DNA of 64,000 nt from Berkiella sp050247135 (GTDB taxonomy: Bacteria > Pseudomonadota > Gammaproteobacteria > Berkiellales > Berkiellaceae), in contig JBFWUT010000013.1 of NCBI GenBank assembly GCA_050247135.1, positions 7,391 through 71,390 on the forward strand, read 5' to 3'. Shown here in pieces: positions 27,302-36,822 of the stretch. A program made the position numbers and the translations under genes. Each line of letters starts with the position of its first letter. Position 1 is the first letter of the stretch. Under the pieces are notes generated by a model. It did not search any database. It was not told where the DNA came from and saw only the letters and a list, made by a program, of their open reading frames with translations.

Positions 27302-28114
27302 ATGGGTAACACTGACCAAAATACCAGCAGACCTATCCGTATTTTTATGGCAACCCCAAGCTATGACGCCAAAGTGCATACCGGTTATGCTGTTTCATTG
27401 GTCAAAACCTATTCTTATTTTCAAAAGATCCCAAATATTGATATTTTTCATCAATTTCGTCTGCATGACTGTTCCATCCCTCGGGCACGCAATTATTTTG
27501 CAGCATTCTTTTTAAGCGACCCCAGCCTAACCCATTTACTATTTATCGACGCCGATATTAACTGGAAGCCTGAAGATATCGAAAAATTACTCCAAAGTAA
27601 CAAACCGATTATTGCAGCAACTTTCCCTAAAAAGCAGTATTTTTGGGATAAATTACGCTCAGAACATGTGCAAAAAATCATCATGGATAAAAAAATGAGC
27701 GCCGAGGAGTTTCAACGCAGAATCAAGGCCAACTTGGTTGATTATGCGATTAACTTTGGCGATTCACGAGAAGTTAAAAACAACATCATTGAAGTTAAAC
27801 ATGTCGCTACCGCTTTCATGATGATTGAGCGCCAAGTGCTTGAGAAAATGTGCGCACAATTCCCTGAAAGAAAAATCAACAACCATAATGATATTCCACC
27901 CCATGTCCATCAGCATCTTTATTCACTGTTTGAACAAGAAAATGAACAGGGCGAATATTTATCAAGCGACTATAGCTTTTGTCGGCTCTGGTCTAAAACA
28001 GGGGGCAAGGTTTTTGCCGATTTAAGTATCACGCTTTCTCATCACGGCACGGAAGACTTTGTAGGTAATATCATGGACTTGGGTTATCCTAAACCGCCCT
28101 CTTCCTTATCTTAG
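27302..28114 (+). CDS. GT-A-fold glycosyltransferase-like protein
   Basis: A 270-residue protein with RIFMATPSYDAKVHTGYAV at the N-terminus, then IPRARNYFAAFFL and the DxD-bearing LLFIDADINWKPEDIEKLL (residues 78-96), then PIIAATFPKK. This pattern matches GT-A-like proteins widespread in phages and some bacteria, in which a nucleotide sugar is bound by the DxD aspartates. There is no signal peptide or membrane helix. It is followed by the kinase gene 102 bases on. The substrate is unknown; protein or small-molecule glycosylation is as possible as glycan synthesis. Confidence 0.7.
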   Translation: MGNTDQNTSRPIRIFMATPSYDAKVHTGYAVSLVKTYSYFQKIPNIDIFHQFRLHDCSIPRARNYFAAFFLSDPSLTHLLFIDADINWKPEDIEKLLQSNKPIIAATFPKKQYFWDKLRSEHVQKIIMDKKMSAEEFQRRIKANLVDYAINFGDSREVKNNIIEVKHVATAFMMIERQVLEKMCAQFPERKINNHNDIPPHVHQHLYSLFEQENEQGEYLSSDYSFCRLWSKTGGKVFADLSITLSHHGTEDFVGNIMDLGYPKPPSSLS

Positions 28115-28216
28115 AAACCCCACCTTTTATCTAGAATCACTCTCGCCTGCCAGGTGCTTTATTAGATAATAAACGTAACCAATACGATTGTATGTACCTT
28201 CACGCTTGGAGCCTCA

Positions 28217-29452
28217 ATGGGTCTGTTAAACGTATCCCGCGAACAATGGGAAATCGCTCAAACATATTTTGCTAACCATAGCAGCGCAAAAAAGCTCGCA
28301 AAATCCAGAAAAGAAGCGGGTCATTTTTCATTTATTCAAGTTGAAGGTAACATTTACGCCATAGCCAATACCCATGTCACTGCCTATCTTGGCAAAGGGG
28401 GATTTGCTAAAGTCAAATTGGCTGAAAATAGTGATGGCGTCAATTTTGCCGTTAAAATCGAAGGCAAAGGGATTGACCGACGCAGTTTAAAAGAAATCGC
28501 TGCTATGAAGATACTAGGCAAGCATGTTGGTGCTATGGAGCGCGAACTCACTAATGTTAAAAACTTTTGGAATAAAGAGCAAGACAAAAAACCCCTATTG
28601 ACCCGTAAAGTAAGCTATAAAATTGTTGCGCTAGAACAGGGTAAAGATTTATTTGATTTGCTTCATCATAATGCTAACCCTCTTAGTTCTATTCAAAAAA
28701 TACAAATTGCCATCAAAATTTGCCAAGCTTTACGTCACATTCATGAGCTGGGCGTGATACACGCGGATATTAAGCCAGATAATATTTTAGTCAATATCAC
28801 CGAAAATTATATCGAAATTGCTATCCTGGACTTCGGCTTCTCAATTATATTACCTAAGGATCAGATGGTGATTAAAAACGAGCCCAAGGGAACCCACGGC
28901 TTTATTGCTCCTGAAATTTATAATAAAGATGCTCCCAAAACTTCGTTATGCGAATTTTCATTTGCTTCTGATATCTATGCCCTTGGCATGATGTTTAAAA
29001 ACCATTTTGGCTTTACGGGCTCATTGTTTGATGAGATGACGCATGATGATCGCGAAAGAAGACCTTCACTGGATACCATAGAAGCGGCGCTGACTAAATT
29101 TTTAGAACTCAAACAAAAACCTGCCCAATTACCAACAAGAAGACCTTTACCTTCAACGCCGGTTGTGAAAGCCATGGTTGAGCCTGTACAAGCACCGGTC
29201 AAACAGTCTGGTGCCTTTTTTATTGCCCAACTAGAAGCATTATTAGCGAAGCCAAGGCCTGTGCACAAAGCCGAAGCAATCCCCCTTCCTGCCGCCAAAA
29301 AATCACCAACCGCCATGCAGTATTTGCGTGAACAGCAAAATAAATTAGCTCCAATGCAACAATTAACGGCTGACCTTATAAATAAGTTGGCACAAAGAGA
29401 AAGAAGCACTGTCCTCACTGAGGTTCAAGGCACCACCAATCTTAAATGTTAA
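28217..29452 (+). CDS. Eukaryotic-like serine/threonine protein kinase, probable effector
   Basis: A 411-residue protein with a complete kinase core: glycine loop GKGGFAKV (59-66), ATP-binding Lys80 in FAVKIEG, catalytic loop HADIKPDN (182-189; Asp184, Lys186, Asn189), DFG at 205-207 and the activation segment GTHGFIAPE (225-233). HAD replaces the usual HRD arginine, so it is probably a non-RD kinase. A Pro-rich linker and helical tail (about 300-411) follow. Unlike PknB-type bacterial kinases it has no transmembrane or PASTA domains, so it is cytosolic or secreted, like Legionella LegK proteins. Good ribosome site GGAG. Its 3' end overlaps the convergent ALDH gene by 11 bases. Confidence 0.85.
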   Translation: MGLLNVSREQWEIAQTYFANHSSAKKLAKSRKEAGHFSFIQVEGNIYAIANTHVTAYLGKGGFAKVKLAENSDGVNFAVKIEGKGIDRRSLKEIAAMKILGKHVGAMERELTNVKNFWNKEQDKKPLLTRKVSYKIVALEQGKDLFDLLHHNANPLSSIQKIQIAIKICQALRHIHELGVIHADIKPDNILVNITENYIEIAILDFGFSIILPKDQMVIKNEPKGTHGFIAPEIYNKDAPKTSLCEFSFASDIYALGMMFKNHFGFTGSLFDEMTHDDRERRPSLDTIEAALTKFLELKQKPAQLPTRRPLPSTPVVKAMVEPVQAPVKQSGAFFIAQLEALLAKPRPVHKAEAIPLPAAKKSPTAMQYLREQQNKLAPMQQLTADLINKLAQRERSTVLTEVQGTTNLKC

Positions 29453-30956
29453 ATTTGATCCCTTGAGCTAATGGCAGTGTTTTGCCCCAATTAATGGTAT
29501 TAGTTTGCCTTCGCATATAGGCTTTCCAAGCATCAGAACCTGCTTCTCTGCCACCACCAGTTTCTTTTTCGCCACCAAAGGCACCACCAATTTCAGCTCC
29601 AGAAGTACCGATATTGATATTGGCAATGCCACAATCGCTACCCAATACCGACAAGAAGTATTCGCTGTTTTGCAAAGAGTTGGTAAATAAGGCAGATGAC
29701 AATCCTTGAGTCACATTATTTTGCAATGTGACCGCTTCTTCGAGTGTTTTAAAGGGGATCACATATAAAATGGGAGCAAAAGTTTCTTGCTGTATAATAG
29801 GCCAATCGTTTTGTGCTTTGATTAACGTTGGCTCAACAAAATAACCTGGTTTATTTAGGGCATTCCCACCAAACAGTACCTCACCACCCATGGCTTTAGC
29901 GGCTTTGATGGCATCAAGGTATTGCGTTACGGCATGATTATCAATCAAGGGACCCATCAAGTTTTTCTGATCAAGCGGCGATCCAATGGTAATTTGCTGG
30001 TAAGCATTGACTAAGCGTTTACTCACCTCCTGATAGATTGAATTTTCTACAAATAAACGTCGTGTGGTGGTGCAACGCTGCCCTGCTGTGCCCACTGCGC
30101 CAAAGACGGTTGCGGGAATAGCCAAATTTAAATCAGCGGTTTCATCAATAATGATGGCATTGTTACCACCAAGTTCTAAAATCACTCTGCCAAGGCGCTG
30201 TCCTAAGGTTTCACTAACGTGTCGCCCAACCTTGGTCGAACCAGTAAACGAAATGAGCGGAACGCGTTTATCTTGGATAAATGTTTCTGCAAGATCGTGA
30301 TTTTCAGGAATAAATAAGGAAAACACTCCTGGCATATTATGCGCAGCCATGACTTGATTACAAATAGTTTGCACAGCAATGGCACAAAGTGGCACTTTTG
30401 AAGAGGGTTTCCACACGACAGTATTACCACATACTGCCGCAATAAAGGCATTCCATGCCCAAACGGCCACAGGAAAATTAAAAGCTGATATGACACCCAC
30501 TACGCCTAAAGGGTGCCATTGCTCATACATACGGTGCTGTGCTCGCTCTGAATGCATGGTTAGGCCATATAACATCCGCGACAGGCCAACTGCAAAATCA
30601 GCCATATCAATCATTTCTTGGACTTCACCATCGCCTTCTTGCTTACTCTTGCCCATTTCATAGGCCACTAAGCTGCCCAAACTGTCTTTGTTGGCGCGCA
30701 AAGCATCTCCCATGGCCCGAATAAGTTCACCTCGCTTAGGAGCGGGAACCTGGCGCCAACTCGCAAAGCGCTTTTGTGCATTGGTGATAATTAGCTCATA
30801 GTCATTTTCACCACAGCCTTGTACGCTGGCAATTTCTTGCGAGGTGGAAGGATCTTCGGAAACAATCAGGCCACCCGCTGCTTTGCCGAACCACTGACCT
30901 TCGCTACAACTACCCTTATTAAGTTTCTCAATGCCTAATTTTTTTAAGAAATCCAT
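29442..30956 (-). CDS. ALDH7-family aldehyde dehydrogenase (aminoadipate-semialdehyde type)
   Basis: A 504-residue NAD(P)+-dependent aldehyde dehydrogenase most like antiquitin/ALDH7A1 and bacterial AmaB. Visible features are the fold motif SAFNFPVAVWAWN with WKPSSKVPLC, SFTGSTKVGRHVSE, the general base region LELGGNNAIIID, the catalytic Cys in GTAGQRCTTTRRL and the C-terminal GGGREAGSDAWKAYMRRQT. In lysine breakdown it oxidises alpha-aminoadipate semialdehyde. This fits the upstream neighbour, a saccharopine dehydrogenase family gene only 3 bases away in the same operon. The convergent kinase overlaps its end by 11 bases. Confidence 0.88.
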   Translation of the reverse strand: MDFLKKLGIEKLNKGSCSEGQWFGKAAGGLIVSEDPSTSQEIASVQGCGENDYELIITNAQKRFASWRQVPAPKRGELIRAMGDALRANKDSLGSLVAYEMGKSKQEGDGEVQEMIDMADFAVGLSRMLYGLTMHSERAQHRMYEQWHPLGVVGVISAFNFPVAVWAWNAFIAAVCGNTVVWKPSSKVPLCAIAVQTICNQVMAAHNMPGVFSLFIPENHDLAETFIQDKRVPLISFTGSTKVGRHVSETLGQRLGRVILELGGNNAIIIDETADLNLAIPATVFGAVGTAGQRCTTTRRLFVENSIYQEVSKRLVNAYQQITIGSPLDQKNLMGPLIDNHAVTQYLDAIKAAKAMGGEVLFGGNALNKPGYFVEPTLIKAQNDWPIIQQETFAPILYVIPFKTLEEAVTLQNNVTQGLSSALFTNSLQNSEYFLSVLGSDCGIANINIGTSGAEIGGAFGGEKETGGGREAGSDAWKAYMRRQTNTINWGKTLPLAQGIKFNI

Positions 30957-30959
30957 GCT

Positions 30960-32042
30960 TTAATTTTCCCTATAAATGTCGGCAAACCGATTTTGTAGAA
31001 ATGTTTCCAGTTCGAACGATTCTTGTTTGATTAATCCCTTGTGTAAAGCAGGTTGCTGCAACACTAAATCGATAATAACGCAGGCGCTACACGCTGTGGT
31101 CATTTGAATGGCCGACCAGGTTTTTCCAGCAATCACTTTTGGGTAGAATTTTTTCATATAATTTTTTTCAACCAGCGCCTGATTCTGCATCCCTTTAACA
31201 ACCACGTAAATAATGACAACGTCTTCAGCACTTTGCGGCAAAGCATTGAGTAAGATATTTTTTAAAACGTCACGTGATTGATTTAGCTGTAAATCAATCA
31301 TTAAAAAACGCATTTTCTCACAGTGCCCAGGATAACGGATTGTTTTATAGTTTAAGGAATGTACTTTGCCTTCATACGTTGCTGCTAGCGTCCCTAGTCC
31401 ACCTGAAGTGTTAAAAGCCTCATAGTGTAAACCATCAATTTCTACGGTTTCTAAATCCTCTAAGGGTTGCACCTTGCTGAGTTTACCGTTTACCAATGCA
31501 TCGCATTCATTAGCGTATTCATTAATTAACCCCTCCGGCGACCAAGTCAGTGCATATTTGAGTGCATTATTAGAATGTTTAGGTAACGCCCCCACCCGCA
31601 AAGCAACGCTTTCAAGGCTTGCCATTTCTTGCATCAGGTGGCTTGCAATAATGCTAATAAACCCGGGAGCCAGACCGCATTGAGGCACAAAAGCGGTTTT
31701 TGCATTGTCTGCCAAGGTGGCAATCGTTGCAGAAACCTGGGTATCTTCGGTGAGATCGAAATAATGAAGTTGATTGGCTTTAGCGAGCTTGGCCAATTCA
31801 ATATTGAAGGTAAAGGGTAAGCAAGAAACCAATGCTTGAAACTGTTCTTTTTTAAGAAAGCTATCTAGTCGCTGGCTATCCCTAACATCCATCACGGTTG
31901 TTCGGTAAGCTTGTTCACGGGATGAGTTAAACGACTCATTTCTACTATCTAACAGAGTGACTTCGTAGTCACCGCTTGTGGCTAATAACGTGGCAATTAA
32001 ACTTCCTATCTTACCTGCTCCAGCCACCAATACTTTCTGCAT
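30960..32042 (-). CDS. Saccharopine dehydrogenase family protein
   Basis: A 360-residue NAD(P)-dependent oxidoreductase. The N-terminal Rossmann motif VLVAGAGKIGSLIATLLA is followed by the acidic LLDSRNES, and the middle has VPQCGLAPGFISIIASHLM, characteristic of LYS9/saccharopine reductases. The frame is open to 32081, but the Met at 32042 (MQKVLVAG) is preferred because AGGAGT lies 7 bases upstream and it starts the Rossmann fold directly. With the adjoining ALDH7 gene it suggests lysine degradation through saccharopine to aminoadipate. Divergent from the permease gene. Confidence 0.85.
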   Translation of the reverse strand: MQKVLVAGAGKIGSLIATLLATSGDYEVTLLDSRNESFNSSREQAYRTTVMDVRDSQRLDSFLKKEQFQALVSCLPFTFNIELAKLAKANQLHYFDLTEDTQVSATIATLADNAKTAFVPQCGLAPGFISIIASHLMQEMASLESVALRVGALPKHSNNALKYALTWSPEGLINEYANECDALVNGKLSKVQPLEDLETVEIDGLHYEAFNTSGGLGTLAATYEGKVHSLNYKTIRYPGHCEKMRFLMIDLQLNQSRDVLKNILLNALPQSAEDVVIIYVVVKGMQNQALVEKNYMKKFYPKVIAGKTWSAIQMTTACSACVIIDLVLQQPALHKGLIKQESFELETFLQNRFADIYREN

Positions 32043-32162
32043 CGAACACTCCTTTTGTCGCATGAAGCTCTTTTGCATCACAAAAAACCGGTCGAACTGC
32101 TTAATTTTCGCCTAAACGATGCTACTATTACCCACTTTCATCTTAACACTCAAAGGCAGATT

Positions 32163-33575
32163 GTGAACCCAGCAACGAGACGCGAAGCCAAATTAGGGTT
32201 ATTTACGCTTTCCATGATCAGTGTTTCTGCCATTATTGCATTGCGAAATCTGCCCACCCTAGCTAAAAATGGCTTCTCCATTGTTTCCATTTTAGTATTG
32301 GCAGCGCTGTTGTTTTTTATTCCGGTTGCACTGTCATGTGCAGAACTTGCCTCAGGTTGGCCAAAGAATGGCGGTGTGTATGCCTGGGTCAAAGAAGCCT
32401 TTGGAGAAAAATCAGGGGCGTTGGCCGTTTGGTTAGAATGGATTGAAAGTGTGGTCTGGCTACCAACGGTTCTCTCTTTTATTGCTTCCGCTATTGCGTA
32501 TGTCGTCGATCCTGCCCTGGCACAAAATCGCTACTACATGCTGACAGTGATGCTGAGTGTTCTTTGGTCTGGCACCTTGCTTAATTTTTTAAGCACGAAA
32601 ACCTCTGGGTGGGTGAGCACTCTTGGGATCATTGCCGGCAGTTTAATCCCCGGTTTTATTATTATTGCCCTTGGCGGTATCTGGTTTGCCACAGGACAAC
32701 CCGTGCAAATAGCCTTTTCAACTGCCACTTTATTACCTGATTTCTCAACGCTTTCTTCACTGTCGTATTTTACGGTAATAGCGTTAGGCTTTGCCGGTAT
32801 CGAAGTCGCCGCTTTTTATGTACAAGATACTGAAAACCCCACTCGAACCTTTCCCCGCGCTACCTTTATTAGTGCTGCCATCATTATTACCATTTATGTA
32901 TTGGGTGCATTGGCTATTGGCATCGTGATCCCCAAAGAAGATCTCAGCCTGGCCTCAGGTATGATGCAAGCGATGACAGAATTCTTTGCATTTTTACACT
33001 TACCATGGGCTGTGCCACTATTCGCCATCTTCTCCGTTATCGGAGGACTCGCACTATTAAACACCTGGATCATCGGGCCTAGTAAAGGCTTACATGCCAG
33101 TGCAATGAATGATGATTTGCCTAAGTTCACTCAAATCACGAATCGCAACGGTTCCCCCATCGTTATCCTCCTGATGCAGGCTATTATTGGAACCGTTTTA
33201 ATAAGCATGAACTTGTTTATTCCCACCATGAATCAGTTCTATTGGATTTTCCAAGTACAAGCTGCACAGCTTATATTGCTAATGTATCTCATGGTGTTCT
33301 TGAGTGTTATTCGCTTGCGCTATACGCAAGCCAATGTGCAGCGTATCTATCGCATTCCGGGTGGAAAATGGGGCGTATGGTTGGTCGCTGGCACCGGTGC
33401 CATCTTCTGTGTGGTTGCCTTTTTGCTTGGGTTTATCCCACCTCCTGAATACCACTTTGACGAAAAAGTGTATGCCCTGACGCTCTTAGCCGGCATTATC
33501 CTATTCTCCATGCCACCTTTTTTATGGCAATGGTGGCGCAAAAAAGAATTATCCTTAACCCTTAAATGCGCTTAG
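32163..33575 (+). CDS. APC-family amino-acid permease (glutamate/GABA antiporter-like)
   Basis: An inner-membrane protein of about 12 helices, 470 residues from the chosen start. The N-terminal half has the APC signature (LFTLSMISVSAIIALRNLP, then FFIPVALSCAELASGWPKNG and GGVYAWVKEAFGEKSG). It resembles YjeM/GadC-type amino-acid transporters. The frame extends upstream to 32055, but that would run into the divergent dehydrogenase start. GTG at 32163 has AAAGG 6 bases upstream and a normal family N-terminus. Its position opposite the lysine-catabolism operon suggests that it imports the substrate, which is inference. Confidence 0.85.
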   Translation: MNPATRREAKLGLFTLSMISVSAIIALRNLPTLAKNGFSIVSILVLAALLFFIPVALSCAELASGWPKNGGVYAWVKEAFGEKSGALAVWLEWIESVVWLPTVLSFIASAIAYVVDPALAQNRYYMLTVMLSVLWSGTLLNFLSTKTSGWVSTLGIIAGSLIPGFIIIALGGIWFATGQPVQIAFSTATLLPDFSTLSSLSYFTVIALGFAGIEVAAFYVQDTENPTRTFPRATFISAAIIITIYVLGALAIGIVIPKEDLSLASGMMQAMTEFFAFLHLPWAVPLFAIFSVIGGLALLNTWIIGPSKGLHASAMNDDLPKFTQITNRNGSPIVILLMQAIIGTVLISMNLFIPTMNQFYWIFQVQAAQLILLMYLMVFLSVIRLRYTQANVQRIYRIPGGKWGVWLVAGTGAIFCVVAFLLGFIPPPEYHFDEKVYALTLLAGIILFSMPPFLWQWWRKKELSLTLKCA

Positions 33576-34225
33576 ATTGACAGCAAACGGTTACGAAATT
33601 TCACTAATAGGTAACAAACAGGAATACTACACAGGCTTAGCCAGATCTTAACCGACACCAAGGAAAGCATTTTCCATAAGGCAAGGTAAGAATCACTCGA
33701 TACCCAGTAAAATATTGGTGCCAAAACCACCATATCAATGGTTAATACCCCAATGAGTAATAAGGTCACTCTTAACAATAGCCATTCTTTACCCAATTTG
33801 ACCTTTAAAAAGCCACCCATTTTCACTAATGCCTTAGCACTAAATAAGTAACTTAAGGTTAAGAGCAACACAATCAAGAATTGCTGCCAATTCTCAACCC
33901 CATCGACGTCATCCTTTACCCAAAATTCGGGAATAGGTAAAGCGATGACATAGTAAATAAACAGAGCAAGAATTAAATTAATGGCTGCGGTATAGCCAAT
34001 GATGCTATTGGTTTTGCGATACCCAACCGTTTCCATTAAAAAAATTACGCCACAAAATACCAATTGGATCAGAAGCGTGCCGGAAGAGCAAGTGAAATAA
34101 AAAAGTTGTATCGAATGATCACCGACAAAATTAGCCGATACAAAAAGTAAAGTATAAAAAAAAATAAAATAGTCAATAAATCCCCGCTTTGAAAAGACAG
34201 TACAACTTCTAGCACTTGTTATCAT
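33572..34225 (-). CDS. VUT-family (YhhQ-like) membrane transporter
   Basis: A polytopic membrane protein of 217 residues with about six helices. The stretch VSANFVGDHSIQLFYFTC, LMETVGYRKTNSIIGYTAAI and IALPIPEFW parallels the VUT/DUF165 family, some of whose members import queuosine precursors. The longer reading frame to 34297 would overlap htpG by 53 bases. The ATG at 34225 with GGAT 7 bases upstream avoids this and is preferred. Its stop overlaps the convergent permease by 4 bases. The family is divergent in sequence, so the substrate is uncertain. Confidence 0.65.
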   Translation of the reverse strand: MITSARSCTVFSKRGFIDYFIFFYTLLFVSANFVGDHSIQLFYFTCSSGTLLIQLVFCGVIFLMETVGYRKTNSIIGYTAAINLILALFIYYVIALPIPEFWVKDDVDGVENWQQFLIVLLLTLSYLFSAKALVKMGGFLKVKLGKEWLLLRVTLLLIGVLTIDMVVLAPIFYWVSSDSYLALWKMLSLVSVKIWLSLCSIPVCYLLVKFRNRLLSI

Positions 34226-34244
34226 AGTGTCTATCCGTAGTGCA

Positions 34245-36191
34245 TTAATTGGTTGAACTACCATTTCCTTTATGAGCCACATTGAGTAACAATTCATTAA
34301 ATCGCTTCACAAAGGTACCTGGGTCATCTAATTGCCCCCCTTCAGCTAAAATAGCCTGATCGAGTAAAATTTCACTCAAATCGTGGAAGCGTTTAGTATT
34401 GTGCTCTTCCTTTAAGCGCAACACTAATAAGTGATTGGGATTCAGCTCCAGCGTTGGTTGACTCTTTACCGTTTGTCCTGCTTGACGCAAAATTCTTTGC
34501 ATATGACTACTCATTTGCCCCTCGTCACTGACGATGCAAGACGGTGAGGTGGTTAATCTTTCACTTAAGCGAACATCTGCCACTTTGTCGCCAAGGGCTT
34601 CTTTTACTTTACTCAATAAATCTTTAAAGGCTTCTTCGTCTGTAGCTTTATTGTCTTTGTTTTCTTTTTTATCATCTTTCACAAAATCAAAGTTTTCAAG
34701 CTTGCCTGAAGCAACGGAGTGAAAACGTTTTTTGTCGTATTCTGTCAGGTGAGACATGAGCCATTCATCAATGCGATCACTTAATAGCAAGACTTCAAGA
34801 CCCTTTTCTTTAAAAATTTCTAAATGGGGGCTATGTCTTGCTGCATTAAAAGTATCGGCAGCAATAAAATAGATTTTTTCTTGCCCTTCTTTCATACGGG
34901 ACAAATAGTCATCTAATGATACTTCCTGTGCTTCGCTATCGTTGTGCGTCGAAGAAAAGCGGAGTAATTTAGCAATAGCTTCTTTATTGACAAAATCTTC
35001 AGCAGGGCCCTCTTTTAATACCTGACCGAACTCACGCCAGAATTTGAGATATTTTTCATTATCCGATCCTGCCAGATCAGCAAGCATGCCCAGCACGCGC
35101 TTAATGACAGAAGCACGAATGGCGTCGACCAATTTATTACTTTGCAAAATCTCTCGCGAAATATTGAGCGGGAGATCATTGCTGTCAATAACGCCACGAA
35201 CGAAACGCAAATAACTCGGTAAAAATTGCTCTGCATCGTCCATAATAAATACGCGTCGAACATACAGTTTTAAACCGCGTGGTTTATTAGGCTGCCACAA
35301 ATCGTATGGCGCTTTTGCAGGGATATAAAGCAAGGTTATGTATTCAAATTTTCCTTCCACTTTATTGTGTGACCACAACAGAGGATCTTCAAAATCATGC
35401 GCAATGTGTTTATAAAACTCGCAATAAGCATCATGGCTGATCTCACTTTTAGGGATCGCCCACAATGCCGTGGCACGATTAACCACTTCTTGTTCTGTCG
35501 TATCTTCAGGAACGACTTTGCCCTCTTGCCAATGACTATAGGGCTCTTTCTTCATATAGACAGGCACATTAATATGATCAGAATATTTAGACACAATATT
35601 GCGTAATCGCAAGCCACTTAAATACTCATCTTCTGCTGCTTTTAAGTGCAATGTTACACTGGTGCCACGCTGTTCTCGCTCAATAGTTTCAACCGTATAA
35701 TCACCCTCTCCGGTTGACTCCCAACACACTCCTTCATCCGCGGCTAAACCTGCTTTTCGAGTTTTAACCGTCACTTTATCCGCTACAATAAAGCTAGAAT
35801 AGAAGCCAACACCAAACTGACCGATAAGATTTCGGTCTTTTACTTGATCACCTGTGAGCGATTTTAAAAAGGCTTGAGTTCCCGACTTAGCAATGGTTCC
35901 CAAATGAGAAATGGTATCGTCTCTTGACATGCCGATGCCATTATCCGTCACGGTAATGGTATTAGCCTCTTTATCATAGGCGACATGGATCGCCAAATCG
36001 GTATCACTTTCATACAACTCAGGCGCAGAAATTGCAGCAAAACGTAACTTATCAATCGCATCAGAAGCATTAGAGATCAACTCTCTTAAGAAAATTTCTT
36101 TATTGCTATAAAGCGAATGGATCATTAAATGCAACAATTGTTTGACTTCGGTTTCAAAGCCTCGAGTTTCTTTTGCTGTTGCTACTGTCAT
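34245..36191 (-). CDS. htpG: Chaperone HtpG (bacterial Hsp90)
   Basis: A 648-residue ATP-dependent dimeric chaperone. The N-terminal GHKL ATPase has LRELISNASDAIDKLRF, DNGIGM and GTIAKSGT, then the lid/ATP motif IGQFGVGFYSSFIVADKV. The middle domain carries RRVFIMDDAEQFLPSYLRFV and the catalytic-loop sequence DLPLNISREILQ. There is a Lys/Asp-rich linker near residue 500 and a C-terminal dimerisation domain ending LNVAHKGNG. It lies 34 bases after recR, continuing the conserved order dnaX-ybaB-recR-htpG known from E. coli. Confidence 0.97.
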   Translation of the reverse strand: MTVATAKETRGFETEVKQLLHLMIHSLYSNKEIFLRELISNASDAIDKLRFAAISAPELYESDTDLAIHVAYDKEANTITVTDNGIGMSRDDTISHLGTIAKSGTQAFLKSLTGDQVKDRNLIGQFGVGFYSSFIVADKVTVKTRKAGLAADEGVCWESTGEGDYTVETIEREQRGTSVTLHLKAAEDEYLSGLRLRNIVSKYSDHINVPVYMKKEPYSHWQEGKVVPEDTTEQEVVNRATALWAIPKSEISHDAYCEFYKHIAHDFEDPLLWSHNKVEGKFEYITLLYIPAKAPYDLWQPNKPRGLKLYVRRVFIMDDAEQFLPSYLRFVRGVIDSNDLPLNISREILQSNKLVDAIRASVIKRVLGMLADLAGSDNEKYLKFWREFGQVLKEGPAEDFVNKEAIAKLLRFSSTHNDSEAQEVSLDDYLSRMKEGQEKIYFIAADTFNAARHSPHLEIFKEKGLEVLLLSDRIDEWLMSHLTEYDKKRFHSVASGKLENFDFVKDDKKENKDNKATDEEAFKDLLSKVKEALGDKVADVRLSERLTTSPSCIVSDEGQMSSHMQRILRQAGQTVKSQPTLELNPNHLLVLRLKEEHNTKRFHDLSEILLDQAILAEGGQLDDPGTFVKRFNELLLNVAHKGNGSSTN

Positions 36192-36225
36192 GTTACCCTC
36201 TATTTCTTTTTTCTTTATGCTCTAT

Positions 36226-36822
36226 TTAAACTGTTGCACGATCAGCTAATGCTTTTGCTAAAGTGCCGCCATCAATATATTCAAGATCTCCTCCCATGGG
36301 CACGCCATGTGCAATACGGGTGACTTGGATGTTAAATGATTTCACTAAGTCTGCAATATAATATGCGGTTGCTTCACCCTCAACGGTAACATTGGTTGCT
36401 AAAATCACTTCTTTAACAACACCTTCTTTTAATAATGCTACCAGTTTGTCGACGCCAATATCTTCTGGACCAATGCCATCAATCGGCGATAAACGACCAG
36501 TCAATACAAAATAAACCCCATGAAAGCCACCCGTTTGTTCAATAGCTGCCAAATGAGCGGGCCCTTCCACAATACATAACACGCTGTGATCACGATTCTT
36601 ATTTTCGCATATTGCGCATAAAGATTGCTCACATAAAGAACGGCATTTTTCGCATTTACCAACCTGCTTAATGGCCAAGTTCAACATTTGAGCCAAACGG
36701 ATAGCACCATCACGTTCTCGTTCTAGCAAATAAAACGCCATCCGTTGCGCACTCTTAGGACCAACGCCTGGCAGCACACGCAGTGCTTCAATCAGTTGTT
36801 TGACAATCGGGCTAAAAGCCAA
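36226..36822 (-). CDS. recR: Recombination protein RecR
   Basis: RecR works with RecF and RecO to load RecA on gapped DNA. The 198-residue protein has the helix-hairpin-helix LRVLPGVGPKSAQRMAFYLL, a four-Cys zinc motif (CEKCRSLCEQSLCAIC), a Toprim domain starting LCIVEGPAHLAAIE, and the C-terminal TRIAHGVPMGGDLEY. The frame opens at GTG 36834, but I choose TTG at 36822: GGGGGA lies directly upstream at good spacing, and the protein then begins with AFSPIVKQLIEAL as in other RecR proteins. It overlaps ybaB by 11 bases, so translation is probably coupled. Confidence 0.95.
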   Translation of the reverse strand: MAFSPIVKQLIEALRVLPGVGPKSAQRMAFYLLERERDGAIRLAQMLNLAIKQVGKCEKCRSLCEQSLCAICENKNRDHSVLCIVEGPAHLAAIEQTGGFHGVYFVLTGRLSPIDGIGPEDIGVDKLVALLKEGVVKEVILATNVTVEGEATAYYIADLVKSFNIQVTRIAHGVPMGGDLEYIDGGTLAKALADRATV

